DNA of 64,000 nt from Xestospongia muta (GCA_963693285.1 OY848919.1:2547827-2611826); one strand, 5' to 3'. Positions 19,683 to 32,258 are shown, counted from the first letter of the stretch. Program-made: numbers and translations. The notes: generated by a model from the sequence alone, not told the origin.

Positions 19683-22600
19683 GAGAGAAGAGTAGGCAAA
19701 GACTTGTACATGTATTGATCTTTTACTTTTCCAGTCGGACATTATTGTTGGTTTTCCCGGAGACAATCTTCTCTCTGCCATCTTAGAGGCTCTGTCATCT
19801 CCATCATATAGTTACATTGGTCTAAATTATGATAACTCTTACAGTTTTGAAACTGGTAAGTGAAATGATTGCTGAATAATAATTGTTATATTCTCTCCAT
19901 TTTTGTAGCTATGCATAACTCTTCACAAGAAGAACGATTTCCAAATTTGACTGAATACATGCATCAGAAAACAATGGTCAGTAATCTTTTAGTATTATTT
20001 AGTAATCTTGTGCAAAGTGGTCAGTAATCTTTCAGTATTTCTTAGTAATTTTGATATAAGTTTCATTACAAAATAATTTAAGTTAATTGACATAAGGTCA
20101 CTTTTTAACTCTATTTAGGAGGAATTTTCTACTGGAGGGGAGCTGCTAAGCTTTACAGCTGTTTCCTCAAAGTTGTTAGCTCTTGTTTCTGGAACACTAC
20201 GAGCTCAACTTGCACAACAAGTTATGGTAAGTAGTATTACCGGTTTTAATGTTCCTAATTAGTAGACGTTATCTTAAGTGTTTAGCTGAAAGTATATTTC
20301 AGTAATAATTTTTCCCATTTAGTGTTTGTAAAGATAACATAAGTACATGTACATTTCATCTGGGTTTCTTAGTTCACTTTCTCCTCCCCCCCTCTCTCTC
20401 TTTCTCTGTCTTGTAGCCATTTTCAGTTGTTGTTCAAAAAGCTGGAGAGTTCCTTATTTCACGTAGCAATGAACTAGCTCTTTGTTCCTCATACCCTGAA
20501 GTAGCTGCACTCACTGGTCTACCATTAACTTCTTCAAAAAAGAAAGAGAAAATTTTGGAATCAACATCTCGCTTTTCATCTCGTGATGTTGGGTTTCCTG
20601 ATCTGCCTGTGACTGATGTTACATTTTCTGTAAACAAGCCTGTCCTGTTAAACGGGTTTGGTGTGTTTGGTGGCTCAGGGGATAGTTCATACACATATGA
20701 AATATCTATTTTAAAGGTAATAATAATCAGTGATAGTTACCATGACAACTATTAATTCATTTTTGCAAGGGATTATAATAAATACAAATAGCCATGATAG
20801 TTACTATGGATACCTTTCATTAATCATTGCTATGGTTACCTTTTATAGGACGGTACAGCTATAGGATCACACAAAGGATCATTTGATCGATCAGATTATT
20901 ATGGAGACCATGACCTCGTTAATTTAATGTTTCCAGAACCCTTAAAACTGGAACCAGAAGTAATCTACATAGCTAGAGTTGATCTTGTGGGTCCTTCCTT
21001 TACCCTTGGCTCTGAGGGAGAAATGAGTATACCAGGACCAGGGGGTGTGGTTTTCACTCTCCATTCAACCGGTGTTCCTGAGTCTGATCCAGAAACTGGA
21101 CCAGTTACAAAGTTCCTTTATTCAAGGTCAGATGACAATCACATGACATGTACATGTATATTATTATATAATTACATGTCATTTTATAGTCCTTCTGGAA
21201 GTCCTCAAAACATTGTCCAGCTCAGTGTCAACATGGCGTCCATGTTATTAGATCTTACAGTTGGTTTTTTAGAGCGTCTACTCAGAGATGGACCAACAGT
21301 AGAAACTGTTGAAATTTTCTCATCATCATTCTTAGTGTCCAATTTACTACCAACTACCTTAGCTCACTTAGGACCTATTGCTTCGCTACAACCCAAGGTA
21401 TTATATCTATCTACCCATCTTTCCATCTTTGTATATATCCTCTTTATCTGTCATTCATCCTTTCCTTAATTCTTTAATCCACACTTTAATTTATCCATCC
21501 ATCTATCTGTCCATTCATCTATCCATCATCCATCCATTTCTCCTCCATTTATCTATCTGTCCATCCATTCATCCATCTGTCCATCCATCTATTCCATCTA
21601 TCCATCATCCATCTATTCCATCTATCCATTCATCCATCTATCTGTCCATCCATTCATCCATCTATCTGTCCATCCATTCATCCATCTATCCATTCATCCA
21701 TCTATCTGTCCATCCATTCATCCATCTATTTGTCCATCCATTCATCCATCTATCCATCATCCATCCATTTCTCCATCCATTCATCCATTACTAATATACC
21801 TTATCCTTACACTATATTTAGTCATCAGTAGCAATATTGGAAATGGTACAACGTACACTTCCTGTTGTATCAGCAGCTGTACAAGAACTTAAAAATCTCC
21901 TTGGGGAGACAAATGGCTATTTAGATGCTAAATTAACTCATTATGCTGTAGTTGAAACTGATCATCCTTACAAACCAGCCTCAGTCTCACACTTCAGAGT
22001 CCGGTTCCCAGACCAGGTTCAATGGATGAGTCTGGAATTTGATCCTAAATGTGGTTTTGCACAACAAGAAGACAAACTGGCCAGTTTGTTGGTTCCACGC
22101 AAGAAAAGTGGTGATAGTGAAGCTCCACTCACTACAGAGACCGTTGTATCATCAATGATTGGCATTAATTTAGATGATCTATATTCTGATTTCCAACACT
22201 TTGGATTAGACACTCCTGCTGGACTGGTTCTCATACCAGGTATATCCTGATTCCTGAACTACATGTAGCACGAAAAGGATACATTTCTTCACTCCTCTGT
22301 TCATCCATTCATTCAATCATCATCCATCCATTCATATAACCAACCACCCATCCATTTGTCTATCTATCAGTTTATTCAGCAACCCAGCCATCTAGCCATA
22401 CATTTATTAAACTATACAATATTTATTTAATTTAGGTAATGAAGTACATATTATAGTTAATACCGAAACAGAATATGAGAAGAGAGACAAGTCCAATCAT
22501 TATGGCATCAATTGTCAACTTGTTGGCTATGAATGGTCAACTGATAGCAAACAGGTGATAGTCATATGATAATCATGTGATCATAGTAATATGTCATGAA

Positions 22601-25441
22601 AATCTTATGATAATAATACATGTGTCATATGATAATCATGTGATCATAGTGCATATTTTATGTGACATTGTCTTTCTTTAGTGTTTGTCGCTGTTGGAGA
22701 AAGAGTTAGTTACTTTGGGTGCTATGTGCGCTGGCGCACTCTTATCTGAAGATCTCAACCTTCCATATCCTGGTCAGTGAAATAAACAGAGCCATACATA
22801 AACCAGTTATTATTGTCTACATGTGTCATGTACTACCGTTGACTATTTTACTTTGATTGGCCTTTCCTTTTTATTCTATAGAGGAATTACCTGTTAGCTT
22901 TGATCCTAATGATACTGAAAAAGCTGATATGAGAATTGTTCAAGCTGCTGCTCAAGAGGTGATAATATTACTTAATTCTTTAGTGTATAACTTTCTCTCT
23001 CTCTCTCTCTCTCTCGCTTACAGGTTCTCTCTGGTCATAGTCATCTATTGAGCCGAGGATTATATGCCAATCTGTCATCAGCTCAGACTGTCCTTCGTGG
23101 GGATGTCCCTCTAATTACTAATAGTGCTGAGCAACAATTCTTACAAGATTTTATTAAGAGTAAAACAGAAACACCAGGTGGTAGACTAGCTAGGTAGGTA
23201 ATGACATCCATTTATCAATATGTTTGTCCATTTATCCATTTGTTCATCCATTTTCACCTATCCATTCATCCATTAAGCTATCTATTCATCTATTAGGTGG
23301 CTTCAACCAGATCGTTCTGTTGATCCTAATGCTTCAGATCTTGAACTAAAAACAACAGATACTCCCATTGTCGGTAAACAGGTTGAGTTTATTGTACGCA
23401 CTCGAGATCATGATGGCCAAGTGGTATTTGTTGAAGGCATGAATGTAAGATAACATTACATGTAATAGTTATAGAGTACAATACAATATAGTAATGTAAG
23501 TATATAAGTATTATTTAGTGAAAGATGTACATAATTAAGTTTAGATATTGTACTAGATACATGTGTACAATGTATACTACATGTAGTTAGAGTTCTCATT
23601 AATATTAAGGACACACTCAATGTTAGGGACATTTGTTGTAATATTTTAAAGTATTAACCAATATATTAAGAGATTGACTCTATTTTATAATGAAGACAGT
23701 TTCTTTATTAATATAATACTACATTAATTGCCTGAATCTAAAAAAATAGGTGTGTCAGTTTCCATGATCTCTAATGTGTCTATTATAAAGAGGTTTTCTC
23801 TATCAAACTAACTTAATTCATGATAGTGGTACTTACATGAAAGTAGTGTTATAGCTACTGTTGTCATGGTTACTATCTCTGATGTCATTGTAGGTTGAAG
23901 TGAAGGCAGAATGGAAGGGAAAATCATCTGATGAGGAAGGCAGTATGAAAGGTGGTGTAGATAAAGCTACAGGTGTTCGTAGACCAACTTATAAAAGACT
24001 TTTTAACCCGACTATGTTAGGAACAAACCACGTCTATCAGTCAATTTCTATGATGATGGTAAATGGATGGATGGATGAATGGATGGAAAATGGACAGACA
24101 GACTAATCACTAAAAAGTCAAATGGATAAATAATAACATTTATATTCACTTATAGCCTTATTCTGACTACTCCTTTGAAGAATTGAGGTTCTATGCTCCT
24201 AAGGTATTAGGGTAAGCAGTATATATATGTATTTATATTACATCTAATGTATATAATCTCTTACTACAGGAGTGTAGATTGTATGGCTATTACCTCACAT
24301 AAAGATGGTACGTATACTGTGACGTGGGTACCAACATCAGCTGGTTCTTATGATGTACGAGTTAGCATTGATGGATCAGTAGCAGGTAAAGCATTGTGAT
24401 ATAATGGAATATAAAGTAATATAATGGAATATTAACTAATATAAAAGAATATAATGGAATACAAAGTAATATAATGGAATATAAAGTAATATAAAGTAAT
24501 ATAATTGTCATTTTCTAAACTATACATTGTGTTAAGATTAGTTGCCCTCCCACTACATGTTATATACATTGATTTACATGTACATGTTATAATCCAACTA
24601 GCCCCTCCCACTACATGTTATATGCATTGATTTACATGTACATGTTATAATCCAACTAGCCCCTCCCACTACATGTTATATTTGTTATATGATTTACCTG
24701 TCTTTTGTCTTAACAGGAGATGGCCAAACATATAATGTCCTTCCACCGGAGACCTTACCTGAGGNNNNNNNNNNNNNNNNNNNNNNNNNNNNNNNNNNNN
24801 NNNNNNNNNNNNNNNNNNNNNNNNNNNNNNNNNNNNNNNNNNNNNNNNNNNNNNNNNNNNNNNNNNNNNNNNNNNNNNNNNNNNNNNNNNNNNNNNNNNN
24901 NNNNNNNNNNNNNNNNNNNNNNNNNNNNNNNNNNNNNNNNNNNNNNNNNNNNNNNNNNNNNNNNGTATTTTTATTTTCTTAGGACTTAAAGGATTGGAGT
25001 CTTGGTAAAAATCCACTTACTGGTCTTGATGGTGCTGGTACTGCTTTGATTAAATTGAGACTAGTGTTTCACTCATTTTTACAAACTATTGCTAATACTA
25101 TGAGCAAAGTAATGGATGAATGGATAGAGAAATGGATGGATGGATAGACAGCCACATGATAGTTCATGCAGCAAATTATTGTTCATTCCATCTTTCTCTC
25201 TCTCTCTCTCTAGTTACCTGTTGGTTCTATAGCTCAACAGATGGCTCTCAAATGTTGGTGTCTTGACTTTCAACCTCAAGATCACTCATTTCTTCTTCAA
25301 AGTCAAGTATTTGCCAACATCAGTGAAGCTCTCTCTGGTATGGAAGAGGTTGAAGGAGAGAAACAACCTGCAAAACAAGTGGTAAGATGTTTGACTGATG
25401 GAGGAAGAACCTCTGGAGAGAGAGAGGGGGGGGGGGAGGGA

Positions 25442-25533
<92 letters not shown>

Positions 25534-28500
25534 ATGTACAAATGAAGGGACTGAATACTTAATACAGAAGTAAATAGGCACTTCTATTTTTTTTTATTTA
25601 CAGGATACATTAGTGGAGTTAATGATCAATGTATTATCTGATGGTAAACTCAAGGTCTCCTCTAATGATGCTATGAGCAATAGTCTGACTGATGGATCTA
25701 CTGAAACCTTCTGGGAATCTCGTGATGAGCCACGTGGTAAACCTCGTTCTATTACTGTGACTTATGATAAAGTAATGAAGATATTTGCAGCCTCCATTCA
25801 TATTGATAACCAGAAGGACTCTGGGGTAAGAATAAATGAATAGATGGACAGATAGTTCATGGATGGACAGATAGTTCGTGGATGGACGGATAGTTTGTGA
25901 ATGGGTGGCTAGTTGATGGATGAATGAGTAGATTGATTGATTTATATTTTAAAGAGAGGGATAGATTTATAGACGATTGGACAAAGAGAGAGATGTAGAT
26001 AAGAACTTAGTATTTCTATTTTCTGTCATATAGCAACGTGTTGAACAGTTATCTCTCTCTGTTGGACTTGATGAAGACAGCCTGAAAGAGGTTGATAAGG
26101 TAAGAAGTACAACACTACTGTTTGCAGTAAAACAAATCAATTTTTGATATTATTAATGTTTTATTTATATCTACTGTAAATGCTCTTTTAACTGTTTTTA
26201 TAGTGTAAGTTGGCTACTAGTCATGCTGGTTGGAAGACTCTCATTATACCTGAAGATGATGAACAGTGTAAAGTTGTACGTTTTGAGTTACGTGGAGTTC
26301 AAAATAACATACGAGCTAGACAAGTTGTAATACTGGGTCGACCAGATAAACCTGCTCCTAATACCTGTCCAACTACTGCCGTTGCTATGCAAAAAGATTG
26401 TGAAGCTGAGGCACTTAGATTGTTTAGATTATTAACTTCACAGGTAAAGTGAATTGATGTACTGTTACGTCATCCATTCATCCAACCAATGAGAATCATC
26501 CATTCATCCACCAATGAGAATCATCCATTCATTCAACCAATGAGAATCATCCATTCATTCATATGATTTTATTCACTTACCTATACATTTATCCATTCAG
26601 GTATTTGGTGGTCTCCTGTTGTCCACCACTCAACCCAAAGAAGGAGAAGAAGAGGAGACAGATTCTAACTTAGAACAAACAGAAGAAGAAACATCTTCAA
26701 TGGCCAATATTCTCTTCAACAAGAGTCGTCTCTCTGGTCTACAAAAGGCTGTCTGTCAACATATCATGGACTCTGTTCACACTGAAGCATCTCGTATGAA
26801 AGAAGAATGGGAGAAGAGTCTCAAGGAACCGACAGCACCGAAGGTTCCTCCTGCTCGGCAAGCTAGCCATGATCCCAGTACTCTTGAGGGAGTTGGTAGT
26901 CGTAGTAAAGGGCCTGATACATATTGTTATGAGTTATTGACTATGATAGAGGGTCTGAGTCAGAGTGAACTGGGGTGTAATTATTTGGCTGGACAGACCC
27001 AGTTAGTACAAGATCTTGTCTCTCTTCTACACACTGCTTCTGGTAGAATTAAGTTACAAGTAAGAAACCAGATATACTGCAACATTGAGTAGTCCCTCTG
27101 TCTAAATATTCCATTAGGTGTGTTCTCTATTACGACGTATTCTTCCCTATATCAAACCAAGAGACTTTGCTACAATGACTAATGTGACAGTCCTACCACC
27201 TCTTGGTTACAGTGCTATAGCTGAGGCAGTTAATTCAGCTGCTACTATTAATCAACTCGGCCTCCTAGACTGTCTGCTAGCTGTTATTGCTAAAGCACTC
27301 TCTGTACAAGTTAAAGTAAAGGGGCGGGGCTCCAATATATTGCAGGTAAATGAGTCTATTCACATATTGGAACAACCTCTTTATATATACATGTCCGCTA
27401 ATGGCATCAGTTTAGTTGCTCAATGATGTTTCAATGAGTGAAGCTATGCTATGCTATATCAAGTCACTGACACCTTTATAGCATTATTTGTACACATACA
27501 TAATATTAAACATTATGTACGTCAGTGATACATTATATCTACATGTTGTATGTATCATTACTATAGAAACTAACTGGTGATACTGCTGTGGCTGCAGTGA
27601 CTCTAGCGACTCTTAAAGATCCCAAACCTGTTGTAGGTGAGGCTCATGTTAGAGGTCAACGTTGGTATCTGCAAGGATCCATTGAACAAGAAGTAGCTAT
27701 AGAGATAGTTAAACTACTCAAAGATATGATGAAGGTAAAAATATTAACATGTATACATATACATGTACATGTATATATTTGGTACTGGCTAATAAAGAGG
27801 TCATACATTGTAACAGGTATGGTCTGATTTTGTTAAGAATGACCACTAACTCAATGTTACAACTCTGGCTAAGAATGAGCTAGAGAGAAATAGTTTGTAC
27901 TAATCAAACATCTTGCAAGTTTGCACATTTCATCAAAAACTAGAGCACTAGTGATTTAAGAAAGTCACGAACCAGAAATTCCATATAAAGTGAATGGCAC
28001 TCTTCACGTTCCAGTGTCTGATGTCAAGTGTAATTTGCATATTATCACTGTATGCTTGGACAAGTGTTCTCTAACTTCTATCAAAAATACCTTTACTAGT
28101 TGAAGTAGGCTTGATTAAGAAGAGATACTGACAAAGAAGCAGGCAAAATTTCAATATGACAAACGAAAAACTTTAAAACTTAAGATGCCACACCCAGGTT
28201 AGGATGATGACATAGGTCATTATTGAAATTCCACTACACCACAGTCATTCTCAATGGGAACCTCTAGTGTAGTCCTTTAAAAATAATATTGTTTTGAAGA
28301 GCTTGTGTGGTATTATAGTGACCTTTACCACTTTATTTGTAATTGTATAGTGATATGAATATCTAATAAGTAGTGTCATGTGATCTATGAATTATATTAT
28401 ATTATGTCCTATCTCTTTATATAGTCTGTACTTAAAGGTCAATGGAAGGATTATGCTAAGTCCGCTATTGGACAAGCTGTATTACATTTGACAAAAATCA

Positions 28501-30563
28501 ATGAAGAAGCTCGTAATGCTGACCCTGGAATGTACTCCCATACTGTGAGTAGTAGCTAATATGATACATACATGTAACATCACTCTCTCTCTCACACACA
28601 CACACACTTGCAGTTCTGGCTATGTTTGGCTGCTCTGTGTGTCATTGATGAAGAACATGCTGATGCTCTCTCCTCAGGACAATGGCTAGGACAAGATGGC
28701 AAGCCTCAAACAAAGGTATGCTTCTTGAGGAAGAGAGAATTATTTATGACATTGTTATTCTTGTCCTTTTAGCCTCTATGTGATAATCATGATGATGGTG
28801 AAACTAAAGCTCTTATTTTGTGTGATCATTGTGGTAACTTGTGTGGAGAATGTGATCGTGTACTACATTATCACAAACGTACTGATAACCATCAACGACA
28901 AGTGAGAACTTAACTAATGTGAGTCATAAATGACCTCCATCTCTCTCTAGGTATTCAAAGAGGAAGAAGAGGCTGTTAAAGTGGATCTTCATGAAGGATG
29001 TGGTCGTATCAAACTCTATTGGACTATGGCATTGGCTGACTCTCGTACTTTGAAAGGAATGGTTGAATTTAAAGATACCGTAGGAGGTAAGGAATACAAT
29101 ATAGATATTCACTGATAATCACCATAGTAACATGTGTGTATGCCCTAAAGACCCTATTTTTGTATAATCCACATTAATTGATTTAAAATTACCATAGCAA
29201 CAGTATCCATGACAACACTATCTGTATTACAGGTGGAGGTAAAGGTGCCTGTAGGTTCTGTGGTACTACCAGTAATACTGGTCTGTTAGCTATTGGTAAT
29301 GTCTGTGCTGATCCTGAGTGTCAAGAGAGGGCTAAGTCTGTCTGTGATAAGTCTCTATCTTGTGGTCATCTTTGTTGTGGTGTAAAAGCAGAGAAGAAGT
29401 GTCTTCCATGTCTTCATGGGTGTGGCACTCAAGATGACTCCACCCACCCTCAATTAAAGCAAGATGCTGATGATATGTGTATGATATGTTATACAGAGGG
29501 ACTGTCATGTGCTCCAGCTATCCAGTTAGAGTGTGGTCACGTTTTCCATTATCAATGTTGTTATAATGCTCTCAGTAAAAAATGGTCTGGACCAAGGATT
29601 ACTTTCAGGTTTATGTTCTGCTCCATTTGTGAAGTAAGATGGCAGCAGTTGTCCATTTTAACTGTATACATTGATCCATTAACCTGACATTCATCCATTT
29701 TATCATCACTGGTTGTCCATTCTATAATCATCACTCCGTTTTTCACTATACAGGACAAGCCCATAGCTCATCCTCATCTCTCGGATGTGGCCACACCCCT
29801 CTCTGAACTCTATGACGATGTTAAGAGGAAGTGTCAGTTACGTTTGGAGTATGAGAACCAATCAAAATGTGAAGCTATCACATCTCCCTCGTCAAAGTTT
29901 TATCAGAAACCACTCGAGTATGCAATGTGGAAGTATGCTTACTATGTCTGTTACAAGTGTAAGAAGGTAAGACTATTTGTCCATTCTAATATCTGGATAT
30001 CTAATATTTATCATCCATTATATTCACCATCTATTCATCCATTTGTCAATCCTTTCATCCATCTACCAGTTTTTATCCATCCATTAGGCATATTATGGTG
30101 GTGAAGCTCACTGTGCTGAGGCAGTTGGTGCTAGTGATGATTATGATCCTACTGAACTAGTTTGTCCAGCTTGTTCTAATACTGGAGGTCAAGTTCAGGT
30201 AATATATTGTTATGTATTGTATAGACTCATTCTCATTACTGTAAGAATGGAAATGAGTCTTCTTTTTTTAATATTATATAGATATGTCCAAAACATGGGA
30301 CAGATTTCTTGGAGTACAAATGTCGTTATTGTTGTTCTGTGGCCGTGTACTTTTGTTTTGGTACCACCCACTTTTGTAACCCATGTCACGATGATTTCCA
30401 ACGTCTGACCTCTATGCCCAAATCAGAGCTACCACAATGTCCAGTAGGACCTCGTGCTAAACCTTTATCTGGTACTGAGTGTCCCCTCCATGTGAAGCAT
30501 CCTCCCACGGGAGATGAGTTTGCTCTGGGGTGTGGTGTGTGTCGTAATGCACAGACCTTTTAG
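6786..30563 (+). CDS. MYCBP2: MYCBP2/PAM/Highwire/RPM-1 giant E3 ubiquitin ligase
   Basis: Giant RING-type ubiquitin ligase. In animals this family controls axon and synapse development and DLK turnover and works with an F-box partner. I can join at least 61 exons with GT-AG borders and consistent phases, from the ATG at 6786 to TAG 30561-30563. Outside a 200-base gap they encode about 3300 residues, shorter than the human protein of about 4640. Domain order matches the family: conserved N-terminus, RCC1-like repeats with a Cys-rich insert, PHR1, PHR2, filamin-type repeat, DOC/APC10, B-box-like zinc site, RING, TC domain. Exon 45 begins at 24717 and runs into the gap, so at least one exon end is missing. 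The last 3.3 kb is duplicated at 46741-50206. The start is the only good ATG before the conserved N-terminal exons. Confidence 0.95.
8263..8420. repeat. 58-bp minisatellite, about 2.7 copies
   Basis: Intron between MYCBP2 exons 5 and 6. Copies begin near 8263, 8322 and 8379 and are almost identical. Confidence 0.85.
9845..10065. repeat. ATCC-type degenerate microsatellite
   Basis: Intronic runs of CATCCATTTATC / AACCATCTAT units just before the MYCBP2 exon at 10079. Confidence 0.8.
10421..11192. mobile_element. 772-bp MITE-like element with 48-bp terminal inverted repeats
   Basis: The ends are inverted repeats: CAGGAGCGCATGAGCGTCGC at 10421 and its complement ending at 11192, matching over about 47 bp with two mismatches, then more weakly inward. 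It is flanked by a 7-bp direct repeat ATATTAT (10414-10420 and 11193-11199). The inside has no recognisable transposase. The ends are clearly more GC-rich than the host intron. A non-autonomous DNA transposon is the best reading; the superfamily is unknown to me. Confidence 0.85.
11740..12585. repeat. intronic tandem repeats and a 101-bp foldback
   Basis: A unit containing GTCCATTGATATACCAGTCA occurs several times at 11756-11830 and again at 12495-12575. The block between has three 21-bp repeats with GGTTGACAATTTTTTTAGC (11918-11975) and a foldback at 12379-12479 (arms about 41 bp, loop about 19 bp). The pattern suggests an insertion into a minisatellite; no clear target duplication was found. 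Confidence 0.65.
13340..13592. repeat. about 20-bp minisatellite (ATCCAACTATTCATCCATTT unit)
   Basis: Roughly 12 near-perfect copies fill almost the whole intron between two RCC1 exons. Confidence 0.92.
15910..16110. repeat. AGTACATGGTTCATAGTCTA repeats
   Basis: Degenerate short tandem repeats directly after the donor of the MYCBP2 exon ending at 15906. Confidence 0.85.
16738..16805. repeat. (CT)n tract at a splice acceptor
   Basis: About 65 bp of CT dinucleotides running into the acceptor of the MYCBP2 exon that starts at 16807. Confidence 0.9.
16807..18110 (+). other. MYCBP2: MYCBP2 PHR domain 1 (exons 23-26)
   Basis: Exons 16807-17010, 17272-17399, 17584-17816, 18027-18110. The beta-sandwich PHR signature is visible: [24 protein letters not shown] (split here by a space only), then the [19 protein letters not shown] strand and [23 protein letters not shown] domains occur in tandem only in this ligase family and singly in BTBD-type proteins. 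Confidence 0.9.
18190..18680. repeat. intronic diverged repeat pair
   Basis: Two related stretches (about 18195-18310 and 18565-18680) share GTTTCAAAACT and ATTGAATCACAAA-type strings. They may be remnants of a dispersed element; nothing coding was seen. Confidence 0.4.
18774..20226 (+). other. MYCBP2: MYCBP2 inter-PHR region (exons 27-32)
   Basis: Exons 18774-18849, 18912-19059 (after a 62-nt intron), 19404-19630, 19735-19855, 19909-19976, 20119-20226. Mostly helical sequence between the two PHR domains, as in the animal family. No motif beyond that was recognised. Confidence 0.8.
19085..19400. repeat. 36-bp minisatellite, about 7 copies
   Basis: Units contain CTACCCATCCATCTATCCTT and fill the intron before the exon at 19404. 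Confidence 0.9.
20417..21397 (+). other. MYCBP2: MYCBP2 PHR domain 2 (exons 33-35)
   Basis: Exons 20417-20716, 20849-21126, 21190-21397. Signature: [19 protein letters not shown] followed by the YTYEISILK strand, and late strands [13 protein letters not shown] and GGVVFTLHS. Confidence 0.9.
21470..21795. repeat. (ATCC)n-type microsatellite, about 320 bp
   Basis: Long run of CCATCCATTCATCCATCTAT units in the intron before the MYCBP2 exon at 21822. Confidence 0.92.
21822..23193 (+). other. MYCBP2: MYCBP2 central region after PHR2 (exons 36-40)
   Basis: Exons 21822-22239, 22436-22554, 22682-22772, 22882-22958, 23024-23193. It contains [19 protein letters not shown] and [11 protein letters not shown], a beta-rich segment of the family. 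The exact domain name is unsure. Confidence 0.75.
23297..24764 (+). other. MYCBP2: MYCBP2 filamin-type immunoglobulin repeat (exons 41-45, cut by gap)
   Basis: Exons 23297-23444, 23894-24058, 24156-24211, 24270-24385 and 24717 into the gap. Ig-filamin features: [17 protein letters not shown] near the start and [20 protein letters not shown] near the end. The last exon here is truncated by the assembly gap. Confidence 0.8.
24400..24685. repeat. intronic repeats: ATATAATGGA units and a 59-bp minisatellite
   Basis: Short AATATAATGGAATATAAAGT repeats (24405-24505), then about 2.5 copies of a 59-bp unit containing CTCCCACTACATGTTATA (24547-24685). Confidence 0.8.
24765..24964. other. assembly gap (200 N)
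   Basis: Two hundred Ns interrupt MYCBP2 between exon 45 (phase known on its left side) and the exon at 24983. The true gap size may differ. Confidence 0.99.
25428..25530. repeat. (GA)n microsatellite
   Basis: A G-run followed by about 90 bp of GA dinucleotides just after a MYCBP2 donor at 25382. Confidence 0.93.
25604..26443 (+). other. MYCBP2: MYCBP2 DOC/APC10 domain
   Basis: Exons 25604-25825, 26034-26099, 26204-26443. The jelly-roll DOC signature is clear: [15 protein letters not shown] followed by [19 protein letters not shown] and later [20 protein letters not shown]. Confidence 0.88.
26601..28715 (+). other. MYCBP2: MYCBP2 region between DOC and RING (exons 51-55)
   Basis: Exons 26601-27059, 27118-27345, 27567-27734, 28425-28544, 28614-28715. 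An acidic low-complexity part ([17 protein letters not shown]) is followed by helical sequence. The tandem duplication starts inside the 27118-27345 exon, near 27290. Confidence 0.85.
28773..30563 (+). other. MYCBP2: MYCBP2 catalytic end: zinc site, RING and TC domain
   Basis: Exons 28773-28901, 28951-29086, 29233-29633, 29754-29966, 30088-30198, 30282-30563. The B-box-like zinc site [20 protein letters not shown] comes first, then the RING ([24 protein letters not shown]), then the TC domain. In human MYCBP2 the RING passes ubiquitin through Cys4520 and Cys4572 (RING-Cys-relay). By alignment from memory these are the Cys of GGEAHCAEA (codon 30112-30114) and of [10 protein letters not shown] (codon 30354-30356), both present. 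The end [11 protein letters not shown] matches the family C-terminus. Confidence 0.93.
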
Positions 30564-32258
30564 AGAAGTCTGTGAACTAAGTTTGTTTACTGAACTAGTA
30601 GTTTAGTATTAGGAACATTTGAAGTAGTAATTATTTAGTGATTTACATTTTGTTATTATATATAATATATCTGATATAGTGATATTTTAATAATACCTCT
30701 ATTGTTATTTTGTGCAAAGGTTTATATTAACAATAATGATAACAATGCTGTTTATCTATTTTTGATTATTAATCCACTTACTAGGTGATACTGACGTTAG
30801 TAATTATGATGATAGAACCAAAGGTAGTGATTGTGTCCTGTTATGTAATAGTGTACATTAGAAATAATAATGTGGTATCATTATAAGATGTAGTAATATT
30901 AATACATAAATTTATATGTGTCCTTATGGTAATACTTTGCTTATGAATGATACTAATATATAATAAATGTGACAGCTGACACTAGCTATAAGTAGATCAG
31001 TGTTGGCTGTATAGTCTATGCATAGTATAGTCTTATAACAATTACAACTACCATATATGGATATTCTAATTTTAGAACACTATATGTGTTCTTGTGACAA
31101 TACTTTGCTTATAAATAATACAGTTAACTTTGGAACAGTTGAACATATTGTTTGTAGACTTACACTCATGAACAGAAAGTACTAACTTGGAGCAACTTGG
31201 TATGTTATAATTTGGAAATTGATGATTTAAATTTATAACAAGAAGGTCAAAGTTAACACACACACTCATACATGAGTGTATGTATGTAATTAAATTATTG
31301 TACATTATTCACCATTCTCATATTAGAACTATTATATCCTATCCAGTTAGAGTATGCCATTATTAGCTACATTATAATATAAGGTATTATCATTAAAGGG
31401 AAGTATAGTAATGTTAACTATATATAATATGATTGATTTGGACTATGTACTTAACACTTCATGTTTACTAAACAGATGTGTACATGTACTATATCCAGTT
31501 ATCATATTGTAAAAGGGATGCTCTTGACATTATGTACTTCATGTTTACTACACATTACCAAAGGACACGCCCTCCATATGATTGCTGTTACTCATGATAT
31601 GTTATATTGTTCTGATTAGATCTTACTAATATTCATTTTGATAAACAACAACTATATTAAAATTAAAAGTTTTCTAATTTTAAATTATTAATAACTATAA
31701 AGTAACCATATAAGGAGATTTTGAGGAGTGTCTTTCCAGTTAGTTCATTAGTTCAGACTTGTAACGATATAGTTAGACAGTCTAGACTTACCTGGTAGAG
31801 TAGTAGTTTATCTTAAACTTGTAGGTCTATCAGACATACCAATAATAAATCAGTTATTTCACTAGAAAAATTATAGTATTTGAAGTATATAATGACATTA
31901 TATATGATATATCCTCATTTTTATTACACATGGTAAAATGTTTCATACCTCACCCATCCAAATACTATTCACTGATATAATTTCCTAATTTTCAATATTC
32001 ATATAATATAATGTGACAACTATCACTTTAGTTGTAGTTGTGATAGCAGAAGATAAATGAGTGTTAGCTGTTTAGTGTATGTCATTCCTCATAGTACTCC
32101 TACAAACACATAGTTATGATAATAACAACCATATAAGGATATTCTAATTTTAGAATAATATAGAAGCTATTTATAAATTACCATATAAGGAAAAAGGCGT
32201 TTCAGGTTTAACAAGAAGCTAGCAGCTATAGTTATATAGTGTGTTTCCACTTTCCAGT
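30564..32258. other. MYCBP2 3' flank and promoter of DD-ANK gene A
   Basis: No gene found in about 1.7 kb. The first 200 bp (3' UTR-like) recur after every MYCBP2 copy at 40085, 50207 and 57280. CArG-like CCATATATGG lies at 31051 and CCATATAAGG at 31706, 32129 and 32181. The whole stretch is duplicated at 50207-51906. Confidence 0.8.
32129..32190 (+). promoter_or_regulatory. CArG-box pair upstream of DD-ANK A
   Basis: CCATATAAGG at 32129-32138 and 32181-32190, start to start 52 bp, with the inverted repeat ATTCTAATTTTAGAAT (32141-32156) between them. The proximal site also reads as a TATA box. It ends 68 bp before the ATG. Confidence 0.6.

Noticed and set aside
24669..25016. Frames crossing the N gap
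   Set aside because: Unknown bases only; no sequence evidence.
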